Shown: positions 1 through 9,218, counted from the first letter of the stretch. The stretch: DNA of 64,000 nt from Streptomyces sp. NRRL S-340 (GCF_000720185.1 NZ_JOIY01000049.1:12291-76290), one strand, 5' to 3'. Notes: generated by a model from the sequence alone, not told the origin. Numbers and translations: made by a program.

Positions 1-217
1 TGGTTCCCGCGGCGATCGCGCAGTACCTGCCGATGGTCAGACGCTCCGGCCCGTAGGCGTAGAGGACGTTGCGGTGCTCGAAGTCCGTGGCACCGTCCGG
101 ATCGTCGTAGTAGGTGTACTCGCCCACGGCGATGTTCGGTGAGGTGACCAGCGGTTTGAGGAACACCACGCGGTCGTGGGCGGGCAGCGGGTGCACGGTG
201 GTCGGATCAGGTGACAA
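1..217 (-). CDS. Streptogramin A/CatB-type O-acetyltransferase, partial
   Basis: The first 72 codons of a gene that runs off the left edge. The product resembles the left-handed beta-helix (hexapeptide) xenobiotic acetyltransferases such as Vat and CatB, which acetylate streptogramin A or chloramphenicol with acetyl-CoA. Visible hallmarks are the N-terminal block PNIAVGEYTYYDD followed by ERLTIGRYCAIAAGT, typical of this family around residues 25-70. I chose the TTG start at 217 because an AAAGGA ribosome binding site lies 8 bases upstream and no ATG is in frame nearby. The catalytic His lies outside the window. It could equally be a sugar or polyketide O-acetyltransferase. Confidence 0.75.
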   Translation of the reverse strand, partial: MSPDPTTVHPLPAHDRVVFLKPLVTSPNIAVGEYTYYDDPDGATDFEHRNVLYAYGPERLTIGRYCAIAAGT

Positions 218-360
218 GGCTGAATTCCTTTGCGGGCGTTGTGGGACTGCGCGGTTGCAGAATGCCGTACACGGTCCGGGGTGTGCATCGCCGGGGCGGG
301 GCCCGGACGCGGCCTGACGCAGTGGGCTGTCAGGCGTTCTGGGGCCCCGGCCGGGGCGGC

Positions 361-489
361 CCGCTCGACCGACTGGACGATCACGCCGTTGGTGTCGGTG
401 ACCTGGAAGAGGCGTTCACCCCACGGCTCCTCGCGCAGCGGCACGACGCTCTCGACGCCCTCGGCACGCAGCCGCTTCTCCTCACGTCG
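361..489 (-). pseudogene. VOC/glyoxalase C-terminal fragment
   Basis: About 40 codons in one frame read like the C-terminus of a glyoxalase/bleomycin-resistance (VOC) protein, including the segment REEPWGERLFQVTDTNGVIV, where the conserved PxGxxxxxxDPxG strand pair of VOC proteins is expected. No start, no first half and no stop at the right place are present, so I call it a relic. The rest of 218-590 shows no other gene. An intact VOC gene follows at 591-980. Confidence 0.5.
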
Positions 490-590
490 CCGGCAGGCCG
501 GACTCGCAGGAACCTCACGGCAGTTGATGCCCGCCCGGAGTGGCAGGCCGGGGAACGCCCTGGCCTGCCACTGCCTCACTGTGCCGTCGG

Positions 591-980
591 CTACTCCTGA
601 TGGCTGCCGTAGGGCCGCGTGATGATCTCCATGCCGTGCCCGGCTGGATCCAGGAAGTACAGTCCGCGCCCACCGTGATGGTGGTTGATCTCTCCAGGCT
701 GCTTCATCTGCGGATCGGCGTAGTACATGATCCCGGCCTGCTGGATACGCGCGAAGGCCGCGTCGAACTCCTCGTCGGAAACAAGGAACGCGTAGTGCTG
801 CATGACGATCGACTCCGCCGGAACGGCGGCGAAGTCCAGGGTGACCCCGTTGCTGGTGGCCACTGGAATGAACGGGCCCCACCCGGTCCCGGCCTCAAGT
901 CCCAGGATGTGCGCGAGGAACTCGGCCGACTCGCGGTTGTCGCGTGCATGGACGATGGTGTGATTCAACTCGACTGACAT
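591..980 (-). CDS. VOC family (glyoxalase-like) protein
   Basis: A 129-residue single-module VOC protein. It starts MSVELNHTIVHARDN, the usual first beta strand with a metal-site His, and ends with GRGLYFLDPAGHGMEIITRPYG, the usual last strand with the conserved Glu. VOC proteins use paired beta-alpha-beta-beta-beta units for metal-dependent isomerase, dioxygenase or drug-sequestering roles; nothing here identifies the substrate. The ATG at 980 has GGAGG ten bases upstream, whereas an upstream in-frame start at 1004 lacks one. Neighbours are fragments of other genes, so no operon context helps. Confidence 0.8.
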   Translation of the reverse strand: MSVELNHTIVHARDNRESAEFLAHILGLEAGTGWGPFIPVATSNGVTLDFAAVPAESIVMQHYAFLVSDEEFDAAFARIQQAGIMYYADPQMKQPGEINHHHGGRGLYFLDPAGHGMEIITRPYGSHQE

Positions 981-1108
981 GTGTGGAATGCCTCCGTAAG
1001 GCACCTCACGGCACCTCCATGCCTCACCCAGCCGGTGACCGACACGCGATGCGTACGCGTGATCCTAAACAGCAGCGCCCACACTGTCGAGGCGTCCTGC
1101 GACGGGTG

Positions 1109-1300
1109 CTCGTAGCCGGTGCAGGTCCAGGTGCCGAACACGGCGACGAGCAACACCGCGGTCTCTCGTGCTCCGCGCCCGTCCTGGTGCTCGGGCAGGT
1201 GGTGGGAGGGCTTCGAGACGGCGAAGACGAAGACGAGGTCGTAGAACAGTTCCAGGGGGGCCGGCCGACGCGGTCTGAGTGGCTCGGGCACGCTGCTCAT
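1109..1300 (-). pseudogene. LtrA-like membrane protein, N-terminal remnant
   Basis: The reading frame opens with PAPLELFYDLVFVFAVSK, the characteristic N-terminus of low-temperature-requirement A (LtrA) membrane proteins (PLELFFDLVFVFAI...), and continues through LLVAVFGTWTCTGYE for about 64 residues. It then loses similarity; a normal LtrA protein is about 400 residues with many membrane helices. This is a truncated relic. The rest of the 981-1447 gap shows no convincing gene. Confidence 0.55.
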
Positions 1301-1447
1301 CTTCGGGTTCTCCTGCGTCTGAGCTGCGGGCAGGCGTTTCGTCTACCCCGGTCGGGGCCGGGTGGCGGCGGCCGGACATGACCGCCCGGCCGCCGCCGTC
1401 AGGTACAGCCCGCCCAGCCGACGGCCGTCCGGCCGGGCGGGGCGGCC

Positions 1448-2386
1448 TCACCGACCGAGGTGCTTCTTGTAGAACGGGATCAGATGATCCAGGGCGATCT
1501 TGACCGGCTCGGGCTGGTCGTACAGGTCGTAATGGGAGAAGCCTTCCGCCACGACCAGCTCCTTGTCCTCCGACGCCGCGCGGCGGTAGATCTCCAGGCC
1601 GTCCCGGTACGCGCCGAACGCACCCGGCCGGTCCCCGACGACGACGCACAGCGGCCGCGTCAGGAGAACCTCGGCACGGTGGAAGGCGTCCCAGCCGATC
1701 GCGGACCCCTGCCGGGAGAACAGTCCCTCGGTACGGCCGCCGGGCTTCTCGCCGCGCTCGGTGCGGTAGTACTCGGTGGCCTCGGACAGGTCGAGTTCGG
1801 TCAGCCCCTGCTCCTCGGCGGCCTCGGGAGACGTCGGCAGGTACTGGGTGACCCGCCGCTCCCCGCCCCGCGCCTCGGCCGTCCGCTGCTCGGCAACGGC
1901 GTCGAGGGCGCCGATGGGGTCGTAGCCGCTGAAGGACTCGTGCATGAGGCGCCCGAAGTTCACGCCCGTCACGCTGCCGACGGCCTTGATACGGCGGTCG
2001 GTCATGGTGGCGTTGACGGCGTAGCCGCCACCACCGCACACGCCGATGACCCCGATGCGGGCTGGGTCGACGTACGGCAGCGTCACCAGGTGGTCGATGA
2101 CATAGCTGATGTCCTGGGCACGGAACACCGGGTCCTCGACCGACCGCGGCTCACCGCCGCTCGCGCCCTGGAAGCTGGCGTCGAAGGCGATGACCACGAA
2201 CCCTTCGTCCGCCAGCGCCGAGCCGTAGACGTTCCCGGCGGTCTGCTCCTTGCAGGAGCCGATGGGGTGGACGCTGACGATGGCGGGGTAGGCCTTGCTC
2301 TCGTCGAAGCCCGGCGGAAGGTAGATGTCGGCGGCCAGGTCCCAGGCGAGCGCCCTGACGGCGACGTGCTGGATGTTGTCGGTCAT
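1448..2386 (-). CDS. Alpha/beta hydrolase, dienelactone-hydrolase-like (copy 2)
   Basis: A 312-residue cytosolic alpha/beta hydrolase. The nucleophile elbow is GVCGGGGY near residue 118, so the nucleophile would be Cys, as in dienelactone hydrolase, rather than Ser. A candidate acid is the Asp of VVGDRPGAFG and the His lies in GFSHYDLYD. Upstream landmarks are VSVHPIGSCKEQ (oxyanion strand) and AFDASFQGASGGEP. It is a paralogue of the gene at 2457-3389 and lies 70 bases downstream of it on the same strand, suggesting a duplicated operon. The start has GAGGAG nine bases upstream. The substrate is unknown; members are annotated as hydrolases or X-Pro peptidase-like. Confidence 0.8.
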   Translation of the reverse strand: MTDNIQHVAVRALAWDLAADIYLPPGFDESKAYPAIVSVHPIGSCKEQTAGNVYGSALADEGFVVIAFDASFQGASGGEPRSVEDPVFRAQDISYVIDHLVTLPYVDPARIGVIGVCGGGGYAVNATMTDRRIKAVGSVTGVNFGRLMHESFSGYDPIGALDAVAEQRTAEARGGERRVTQYLPTSPEAAEEQGLTELDLSEATEYYRTERGEKPGGRTEGLFSRQGSAIGWDAFHRAEVLLTRPLCVVVGDRPGAFGAYRDGLEIYRRAASEDKELVVAEGFSHYDLYDQPEPVKIALDHLIPFYKKHLGR

Positions 2387-2456
2387 GGGTACGACTCCTC
2401 GTCGGTGAAGCGGGGTTGCGAGCGACCGGTGGCAGGACCACTGGTCGCGGACGTGG

Positions 2457-3389
2457 TCAGCCCTGGTCGGCGGGCTCGCCGGTCAGGTGCTCCCGGAAGA
2501 ACGGGACGGCCTGGGAGACGGCGCGGTCGACGTACTCGGGCACGTCGTAGAAGGACATGTGCGTGCCGCCCTCGACGACCTGGAGCTGCTTGGGGCTGCG
2601 GACCCGGCCGTGCAGTTCGGTGGACATCCACAGCGACCCGGCGTCGCTGCCGGCCACGATGAGGATCGGCTGGGTGAGCAGGTCCTCGACCATGTGGAAG
2701 GCGTCGAAGGTGAAGATCCGCGAGACGCTCCTGGTGAACAGGAACTTGTTCTTGGCGTTGGGGTGCTGGGCGCGCGGAGTGAGGTAGTAGTCGCCGGCCT
2801 CGACCAGGTCGCGCGGGGTGTTCTCATCAGGCTCCGGCGGGACGTAGGGCAGATAGGCCGGGTCGGCGCCCTTCACGGCCTCGGCGGTCCGCTGCTCGGC
2901 GAGAGCCCTGAGTGTGGGCACGGCGGCCGCGTCGGAGTCGGTGCCGTACCAGCCGCGGCGGAAGGAGGTGCCGATGTTGACGGCGCTGACGGTGGTCAGC
3001 GCCTTGATCCGGTAGTCGGTCATCGCGGCGTTGACGCTGTAGCCGCCGCCGGCGCAGACGCCCAGGGCGCCGATGCGCTCCGGGTCGACGTGGTCGAGGG
3101 ACTGGACGTAGTCGACAGCGGCGCGGACGTCCTCGACGCGGGCGTAGGGGTCCTCCAGGTGATGCGGCTCGCCGCCGCTGTCGCCCTGGAAGGAGGCGTC
3201 GAAGGCGAGCGCCACGAAGCCCTGCTCGGCGAGCTTGCTCGCGTACAGGCCGGCGGCCTGCTCCTTCACACCGCCACCGGGGTGGACGACGACGATCGCC
3301 GGGTGGCTGCCGTTCGGGTCGAAGTCCTCGGGCGTGTAGAGGTTGCCCGCCATGGTGATCTGGCCGTTGGGGAAGGTGATGGCTTCCAT
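2457..3389 (-). CDS. Alpha/beta hydrolase, dienelactone-hydrolase-like (copy 1)
   Basis: A 310-residue paralogue of the next gene. It shares the same landmarks: VVHPGGGVKEQAAGLYASKL, AFDASFQGDSGGEPH, a Cys nucleophile in GVCAGGGY near residue 118, an acidic residue in VAGSDAGSLW and the catalytic His in GGTHMSFYD. The ATG at 3389 follows CAGGAG by six bases. The two genes diverge clearly in the 170-230 cap region, so they probably differ in substrate. The promoter lies in the 552-base gap shared with the divergent XRE regulator, which makes that regulator the obvious candidate controller. Confidence 0.8.
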   Translation of the reverse strand: MEAITFPNGQITMAGNLYTPEDFDPNGSHPAIVVVHPGGGVKEQAAGLYASKLAEQGFVALAFDASFQGDSGGEPHHLEDPYARVEDVRAAVDYVQSLDHVDPERIGALGVCAGGGYSVNAAMTDYRIKALTTVSAVNIGTSFRRGWYGTDSDAAAVPTLRALAEQRTAEAVKGADPAYLPYVPPEPDENTPRDLVEAGDYYLTPRAQHPNAKNKFLFTRSVSRIFTFDAFHMVEDLLTQPILIVAGSDAGSLWMSTELHGRVRSPKQLQVVEGGTHMSFYDVPEYVDRAVSQAVPFFREHLTGEPADQG

Positions 3390-3941
3390 CGTCTGCTCCT
3401 GCTGTTGGGGGTGCGGTGTGGTGTGGTTTCAGTGGGTGCGCCGGTACGCAAGGTCGTTCTTGACGCGGGCCGGTTCGATCGGCGCCCCAGGGGGAGGTCG
3501 GCGGTGTCCTCGACGCTCATAAGGAGGGTGGCTCCGATTTCCCTGCTGCTTGGAAGAGGGCGGGTGGCCCGTGAGCGGAGGACGCGTCCGATTCGTCGTC
3601 GGGGCAGCCCGAGCCGAGAAGTTCTCCGTGAAGAATTCCGCCGGCGGGGGGGGCGAGCCGGCCACTCGTACTGGTTCTTGCCGTACAAGGCCATGTGGGC
3701 GGGGCACCGAGACGGCATCATGGCGCCTGCTCGATTCCGTCAGCCGGACACGAAAGGTCTCGGCTCTGAATCATGAGAGATCGGCGATATCCGCCTCTCC
3801 GTCATTCTTCGTTTGGTCACAGGACCACACTCGCACGCGCCAGGCACTCCTACCAGAGGAGACTTCCATCCTGGGAGGGGTCCATCCAGGGATAAAAATA
3901 TCCCTGCCTCCGCAGTGGCGTGCCGGGGGATACTGGAGACC
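3390..3941. other. Divergent intergenic region between hydrolase pair and XRE regulator
   Basis: No gene is visible on either strand; open frames here have no ribosome binding site or family resemblance. The half near the regulator is unusually AT-rich for this chromosome and contains the palindrome at 3887-3906. Confidence 0.6.
3887..3906. promoter_or_regulatory. Perfect palindrome, likely operator of the XRE regulator
   Basis: CAGGGATA-AAAA-TATCCCTG is a perfect 8-bp inverted repeat with an AAAA spacer, 36 bases upstream of the regulator start. An AT-rich, perfectly symmetric site of this size is unexpected by chance in about 70% GC DNA. Position and symmetry suit autoregulation by the adjacent dimeric helix-turn-helix protein; no transcription data support it. 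Confidence 0.6.
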
Positions 3942-4835
3942 ATGAGCAGTGGTGCGCGCCCCGATGAGCTGGGGGCCTTTCTGAAGGCCCGCCGGGCCGA
4001 CCTGAGCCCGCAAACGGCAGGCCTGTCCGAGAGTGGAGGCCGCCGCCGTGTCCCGGGGCTACGCCGCGAGGAGGTCGCCGCCCTGGCCGCGATCAGCACG
4101 GACTACTACACCCGCCTGGAACAGGGCCGCATGCAAGCGTCGGCCCCGGTGCTGAACACACTGGCACGCGTCCTTCACCTGGACGACGACCAGCGCACCT
4201 ACATGTTCCAGCTTGCCGGGCGCCTCTCGGACCGGCCGGCACGTCGCGCCGTCCAGAAAGCACAGCCCCGGCTGCAGCGACTGCTCGACGACCTGGCCAC
4301 GATCCCGGGAATCATTCTCGGCCGGCGCATGGACATTCTCGCGTGGAATCCGCTCGCAGCAGCTCTCGTCGCCGATTTTTCGAGCATTCCGGAGAAACAC
4401 CGGAATTATATACGCCTGGTTTTCACCGACCCGAAGATGCGGGAGCTGTATGCCGACTGGAGGAACGTCGCCCACACCTGTGTGGCCCAGCTGCGCATGG
4501 AGGCGGCCCGCGACCCCGACAATCCGCGCCTCACCACACTCGTGGGCGAGCTGTCGGTCCAGGACGCTGATTTCCGCCGGTGGTGGGCCGCCCACCACGT
4601 CGCGACGCGCGGCGTCGGTACGAAGACGCTCAGGCACCCGGTCGTCGGCGAGCTGACCCTCGACTGGGACACCCTCGCCGCCACCACCGACACCGACCAG
4701 CAGCTCGTGGTCTGGTCCGCCGAACCCGGCTCCCCCTCCCACGACGCTCTACGCATCCTCGCCTCCTGGGCCAACGCCCCGGCTTCAGCCCCCACCGACA
4801 CCAGCACCGATACCGACCGCTCGCTGCCCGGCTGA
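3942..4835 (+). CDS. XRE/MmyB-like helix-turn-helix transcriptional regulator
   Basis: A 297-residue regulator. The N-terminal XRE domain (about residues 8-85) has the family signature GLRREEVAALAAISTDYYTRLEQGR, seen here in pieces: LGAFLKARRADL, REEVAALA, DYYTRLEQGR. The C-terminal half (about 105-275) is the MmyB-like PAS-type ligand domain, recognised by ILGRRMDILAWNPLAAAL, YIRLVFTDP and LRHPVVGELTLDWDTLA. This class binds an unknown small ligand and in Streptomyces typically controls a neighbouring oxidoreductase or hydrolase gene. Here the divergent hydrolase pair fits. The start was placed just after the palindrome. Confidence 0.85.
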   Translation: MSSGARPDELGAFLKARRADLSPQTAGLSESGGRRRVPGLRREEVAALAAISTDYYTRLEQGRMQASAPVLNTLARVLHLDDDQRTYMFQLAGRLSDRPARRAVQKAQPRLQRLLDDLATIPGIILGRRMDILAWNPLAAALVADFSSIPEKHRNYIRLVFTDPKMRELYADWRNVAHTCVAQLRMEAARDPDNPRLTTLVGELSVQDADFRRWWAAHHVATRGVGTKTLRHPVVGELTLDWDTLAATTDTDQQLVVWSAEPGSPSHDALRILASWANAPASAPTDTSTDTDRSLPG

Positions 4836-4870
4836 CCCCATTGCGATGAGGCCGCTGCCACACGGGAACC

Positions 4871-4929
4871 ATGAGCGGCGGCAAGAACCGGGCACCTCCC
4901 TCAAGGCGCGCCGGGCCGAGCTGAAGCCC
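4871..4929 (+). pseudogene. Frameshifted N-terminal scrap of an XRE regulator
   Basis: An ATG-led MSGGKN frame shifts by one base into GTSLKARRAELKP, which matches the first helix of XRE/MmyB regulators (compare LGAFLKARRADLSP in the intact gene just upstream). Only about 18 codons remain, so it is a decayed duplicate. Confidence 0.4.
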
Positions 4930-5791
4930 CTCCCGGTAGTGGGCGAGTACGCAGAATGGCGAGCTGATCGCCCCGGCCGACGCCGTCGGCCCACAACTCG
5001 TCCAGGAATCGTTCCTCCACGACGGGGATCACGGATATCAGCTCTCGTGAGCCCGGGCGCGGAGCGAGGAGCGACGTTGATGGAGCTGTTGACCTGCTCG
5101 CCCGTGGAGTATCCGGTCCTCCAGCGCGCCGGGGCAGCCACCGCTTCATGTGGTCCGCGACCGTCTTCCGCCCCAGCTCACGGCGCGTTTTTGCGACAGA
5201 CTGCGCCGTGCGCTCCTTCTCCGCACGGATCAGCGTGAGGCGCTCGATCTCGTGGTCCCTCCGTGCCGAAACCGCCCTCTTCGGCCTGCTTGCCCAGACC
5301 GTCGCGGAAACGGATCGTGCAGGGGTGCGGGCACCGGGTCGGCCTGGCTCAGCCGCAGTCCTTGAAGAACGACCCCGTACCGCGAGCGAGTTGCCGAGCC
5401 GGGCCGGAAGGATCCCGTCGTTTCCCCCGACGAGGCGGGTCCGAACCTGTGCATCCGTGCGAGCTTGTGGCACCGTCGGCCAAGCGTCGGTTCGGACACC
5501 TGTCCCGGAATGCGCGGGGACTGGCGCCGCTCAGATGCTGACTTACCTGGCGGCACATCAGAAACATGACGGCATGACGGCCGTAGGACCAGTCGCTCTT
5601 CGGGAGTTCTTGGGCGTGGGCGAGTACCGGTACCGCCACGACCACGGCCCCTCCCGCGGGCGAGGCCGCCGGCCGCGCCTCGCCCGCAACGCGCACATGG
5701 ACATGCGCACGTTGCGGGCCATGGCACCGGGCGCGCGAGTGGACGGCGCGCGGAGTGCCGGTGAGGCGGCCGGACCGCGGGACTGATCGGC
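4930..5791. other. Gene-poor stretch, no supported gene
   Basis: Frames are open on both strands, as expected of GC-rich DNA, but none has consistent third-position GC bias, a ribosome binding site and family resemblance together. A minus-strand charged segment (RDHEIERLTLIRAEKERT, near 5200-5260) might be a remnant of a coding sequence. I see no RNA gene or insertion sequence. Confidence 0.4.
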
Positions 5792-6034
5792 TCAGCCGCC
5801 GCTCTTGCGCCGGAACGACCGCTGGCTCGCAGCCGGACCGTGCGCCGCACGCACCTTGGACGCGTCCGGGTTGGCGGCGACGTCGGCCGCCTCCGCCTGC
5901 GCACCGCGCTTGCGCGCCAGAGCTTCACGGAACTTGCGCTTCAGGTCGTAGTTGCCGTCTTCGTCCGGCGCCAGAGGGGACGTCTCGGCGCCGTCCGGCT
6001 CCGAACCTTCCGTCGTTCCGGGCTCTGCGGTCAT
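5792..6034 (-). CDS. DUF5302 family small protein
   Basis: An 80-residue acidic-to-basic protein characteristic of Streptomyces. The middle reads [16 protein letters not shown] and the C-terminus ends [16 protein letters not shown], the DUF5302 hallmark. No membrane segment or signal peptide; function unknown. The ATG at 6034 has AGGAGG six bases upstream; an upstream GTG at 6067 has none. It stands alone on the minus strand, 215 bases downstream of the DEAD-box helicase gene. Confidence 0.85.
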   Translation of the reverse strand: MTAEPGTTEGSEPDGAETSPLAPDEDGNYDLKRKFREALARKRGAQAEAADVAANPDASKVRAAHGPAASQRSFRRKSGG

Positions 6035-6249
6035 GGTGACCTCCTGGGTTCGGGGGTGGGCAAGCACAGCTTGTCATGCCGGGCGTGGTGCGGGGCGCCG
6101 GCCACCTCATCCCGCTCCGTTTCTGCGGGTGTCCCCGGCGCCGTCGAAGGCGTTCGCTTCGTGAATGGAAGGGGGACAGGGCGGGCTTCGGGCCGGGCCG
6201 AGGGTGGTCGAACCCTTGGCCCGGACACTCACTGCCAGGGCGACGACTC

Positions 6250-7665
6250 TCAGCCGTTGCGACGTACGAGGGCGGCCCTGCGGGCCTCGGCGAGCTTGCG
6301 GGCCTCGCCGGCCTTCCGGGACCTGCCGCCGGCGCCGCGGGAGGGGTCCTTGGTGGTGCCCAGGCCGCGGAACGGAGCATTGGTGTTCTTGGGCCGGGGA
6401 GCGGCGGGACCTGCGTCGAGCGGGGTGCCGGAGGGAGCCTTGGCGCCGGTGATCCGGCTCAGTTCCGCCTCGCCCGAGCGCACCTTGGTGACGGTCAGCT
6501 GGATGCCGGCCCCGGCCATCATGCGGCTCGTCTCACGGAGCTGGCCCGTCAGCACGAGCGTGACCACGCTGCCGGACTCACCGGCGCGGGCGGTGCGGCC
6601 GGCCCGGTGCACGTAGTCCTTGGGGTCGGTGGGCGGGTCGACGTTGACGACGAGATCGAGGTCGTCGACGTGCAGGCCGCGGGCTGCCACATTGGTCGCC
6701 ACCAGAACCGTGATCTGGCCGCTCTTGAACTGCGCCAGGGTCCGCGTGCGCTGCGGCTGGGACTTGCCGCTGTGCAGGGCCCCGGCGTGCACCCCGCTGG
6801 CCCGCAGATGGCGGGTGAGCTGGTCGACGGCGTGCTTGGTGTCGAGGAACAGCAGTACGCGGCCGTCGCGGGCGGCGATCTCCGTGGTGACGGCGTAGCG
6901 GTCAGGGCCGTGGACGACGAGAAGGTGGTGCTCCATCGCCGAGACCGTGCCCGCGGACGGATCGACCGAGTGGACGACGGGGTCGTGGAGGTGGCTGCGG
7001 ACCAGCTGATCGACGTCGCCGTCCAGGGTGGCCGAGAACAGCATCCGCTGACCGTCGGGGCGTACCTGGTCGAGCACGTCGACGACCTGCGGCAGGAATC
7101 CCAGGTCGCACATCTGGTCGGCCTCGTCCAGCACGGTGATCCCTACCCGTCCCAGGCGGCAGGCGTTGCGCTCGATCAGGTCGTGCAGGCGTCCGGGGGT
7201 GGCGACAAGCACCTCGGCCCCCTCGCGCAGCGCGGCGATCTGCCGGCCGATCGACATGCCGCCGACGACCGTGGCCATCCGCAGCCGCAGCGCTTCGGCG
7301 TACGGCGCCAGCGCCTGGGTGACCTGCTGGGCCAGCTCCCGCGTGGGCACGAGGACCAGGGCGAGGGGCTGCTTCGGTTGGGCCCGCCGCCCGGCCGTAC
7401 GGGTCAGCAGCGGCAGGCCGAAGGCGAGTGTCTTGCCCGATCCGGTGCGTCCGCGCCCCAGGACGTCACGCCCCTTCAAGGCGTCGGGCAGCGTGGCGGC
7501 CTGGATCGGAAAGGGTGCGTGCACCCCGAGGCCGCTCAGTGTCCGCAGCACCTCCGCCGGCAGTCCGAGACCGGCGAAGGAGGGGGCCGGGAGCAGCGCC
7601 GGAGTCCCGGCCCCGGGCTGGGCGGGACCGCCGTGAGCGGTGCCGGAGTCGTCGGGGTGCTTCAT
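6250..7665 (-). CDS. DEAD-box ATP-dependent RNA helicase
   Basis: A 471-residue superfamily 2 helicase. In order: Q motif (FPIQAATLP), motif I GRTGSGKT, Ia PTRELAQQ, Ib TPGRL, motif II DEAD in VLDEADQM, motif III SAT, motif IV LLFLDTK, motif V ATNVAARGL and motif VI HRAGRTARAG. A basic C-terminal tail (about 420-471) rich in Arg/Lys suits RNA binding. Enzymes of this type remodel mRNA or assist ribosome assembly in the cold. The start at 7665 was preferred over an upstream frame opening at 7797 because the conserved protein begins here and the extra residues lack resemblance. Confidence 0.9.
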   Translation of the reverse strand: MKHPDDSGTAHGGPAQPGAGTPALLPAPSFAGLGLPAEVLRTLSGLGVHAPFPIQAATLPDALKGRDVLGRGRTGSGKTLAFGLPLLTRTAGRRAQPKQPLALVLVPTRELAQQVTQALAPYAEALRLRMATVVGGMSIGRQIAALREGAEVLVATPGRLHDLIERNACRLGRVGITVLDEADQMCDLGFLPQVVDVLDQVRPDGQRMLFSATLDGDVDQLVRSHLHDPVVHSVDPSAGTVSAMEHHLLVVHGPDRYAVTTEIAARDGRVLLFLDTKHAVDQLTRHLRASGVHAGALHSGKSQPQRTRTLAQFKSGQITVLVATNVAARGLHVDDLDLVVNVDPPTDPKDYVHRAGRTARAGESGSVVTLVLTGQLRETSRMMAGAGIQLTVTKVRSGEAELSRITGAKAPSGTPLDAGPAAPRPKNTNAPFRGLGTTKDPSRGAGGRSRKAGEARKLAEARRAALVRRNG

Positions 7666-7863
7666 GAACAGCCTTCCGCAGGGAGACGTACCGAGGAAGG
7701 CCCGGCAGGATGGCACAGCCCACGGACGAGCGGAACCGAACAAGCAGAATCGCCCACCGCGACGACCACGCAAACGCATGACATTAACACAGGGCACGAC
7801 TCACGCCGGGGATACCGGTCTTCACATCGGACGAGGCGGTTCCCTGCCCGCGGAGCTGCGGCG

Positions 7864-9218
7864 TCAGAGAGTGAGCACGACCTTGCCCTGGTCCCAGTAG
7901 GTGCCGTGGTTCGTACGGACCGCGACTTTGCCGTCCTTGGTGAGGACGAACAAGTCGGCCTTGCCGTCGCCGCCTGCGTCACCGAACTCCAGGACACCCA
8001 GCCCGGTGCCGTCGACGAAGCGGTCCCAGCCGCCGGACCACTGCTTGCCCTGGTCCCAGTACGTGCCGCGGTTGGTGCGGACGGCGATGTTCCCGTCCGC
8101 CGTGTGGACGATCCCGCGGTTGGTGCGGACGGCGATGTTCCCGTCCGCCGTGTGGACGATCCGATGAAGCGGGCCCAGCCGCCCGACCACTGCTTGCCCT
8201 GGTCCCAGTACGTGCCGCGGTTGGTGCGGACGGCGATGTTCCCGTCCGTCGTGTGGACGATCATGTCCGCCTTGCCGTCGCCGTCGACGTCCGCGAAGTA
8301 CAGCCGGCCCAGATCCTTCCAGGTCACGAAGCGGTCCCAGCCGCCGGACATGACCTTGCCCGGGGCGAAGGTGTCACCCTGGTTGCGGTAGACGACGACG
8401 TCACCGTTCGAGCGGAGGACGATCAAGTCGGCCTTGCCGTCACCGTCGACGTCGGCCGAGTGACTCCGGTCGCGGTTGCGGACGTCCTTCACCCAGTCGG
8501 CCAGGCCGTCGACCCTGGCGTCCACCGCACCGGTCCGGGTTTCCGTCTCACCGAGACACCCGCCCTGCCAGGAGACGCTGTGGACGGCGGTCAGCTCGAC
8601 CGCGCCGCCGTTGCCGCGCAGGGCCGGGCCACCGGCGTCACCCTTGCAGACCGAGGCTCCGTCCTGACCGGTCAGCGCCACGGTGGTGTCGGCCACGGAG
8701 TCCACCCGGAACTCACCGGTGTGCAACTGGTCCGGGACCCACTCGGTACCGGTCCGCCCGAATCCGGTACCCAGCAGGGTCTCCCCCGCCTCGGGGGCGT
8801 CGGTGGCCAGGGCCACCGGCGTGACCGTGGTCACGGGCTCGGCGAGCCGGGCCATGGCCACGTCCCGGTCGTCGCGCGGGACGACCTCGACGACGTCGAG
8901 GGTCTGCTTGCCCACGGTCGCCCTGGTCTTCAGCGCGGGTTTGCCCGGCTTGACCACAGCACCCGGCGTGGGCGCGAAACAACTCGTGGCGGTCAGCAGC
9001 CACTGCTGGTGCACCAGAGCGGCGGAACAGGAGCGCATGGAATCGCCCTCACCGATGACGAGCCGGGCGGTGAAAGCCTGGTCACCCGCGGCCGCGGGCT
9101 TGCCCGAGAGCGCCTGCGCGGCGGGCGCCGCGCTGAGCACGCCCGCGGCGACCGCCAGGACGACGCCGGCGGTCATGGCGCCGCGAGCCCGCCGGGTGCG
9201 GATTCCTGTGGTGCGCAA
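7864..9218 (-). pseudogene. Secreted trypsin-like / FG-GAP repeat protein, frameshifted
   Basis: Starts TTG at 9218 after AGGAGG, with a signal peptide (AGVVLAVAAGVLSAAPAAQA). A trypsin-like S1 domain follows: LLTATSCF (the histidine of TAAHC replaced by Ser), an Asp in DDRDVAMARL and KGDAGGPA (GDSGGP with Ser replaced by Ala), so two of three catalytic residues are lost. Then FG-GAP/VCBS repeats (ADVDGDGKADLIV, ADVDGDGKADMIV). Near 8160 the frame breaks: ARFI is joined two bases out of phase to IVHTADGNIAV, and the last repeat finishes in another frame to the stop at 7864. The junction lies in near-identical repeats, so a collapsed or misassembled array is possible. Confidence 0.7.
8066..8160 (-). 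repeat. 48-bp tandem duplication inside FG-GAP repeats
   Basis: A 48-base unit encoding the 16 residues IVHTADGNIAVRTNRG is present twice in tandem, in frame, immediately before the frame break. A third related copy lies at about 8213-8260. Slipped-strand or recombinational rearrangement of this array probably produced the frameshift. Confidence 0.75.

Noticed and set aside
5148..5786. Open frames in the 4930-5791 gap as a gene
   Set aside because: Codon bias is inconsistent and no family motif or start site supports any of them.
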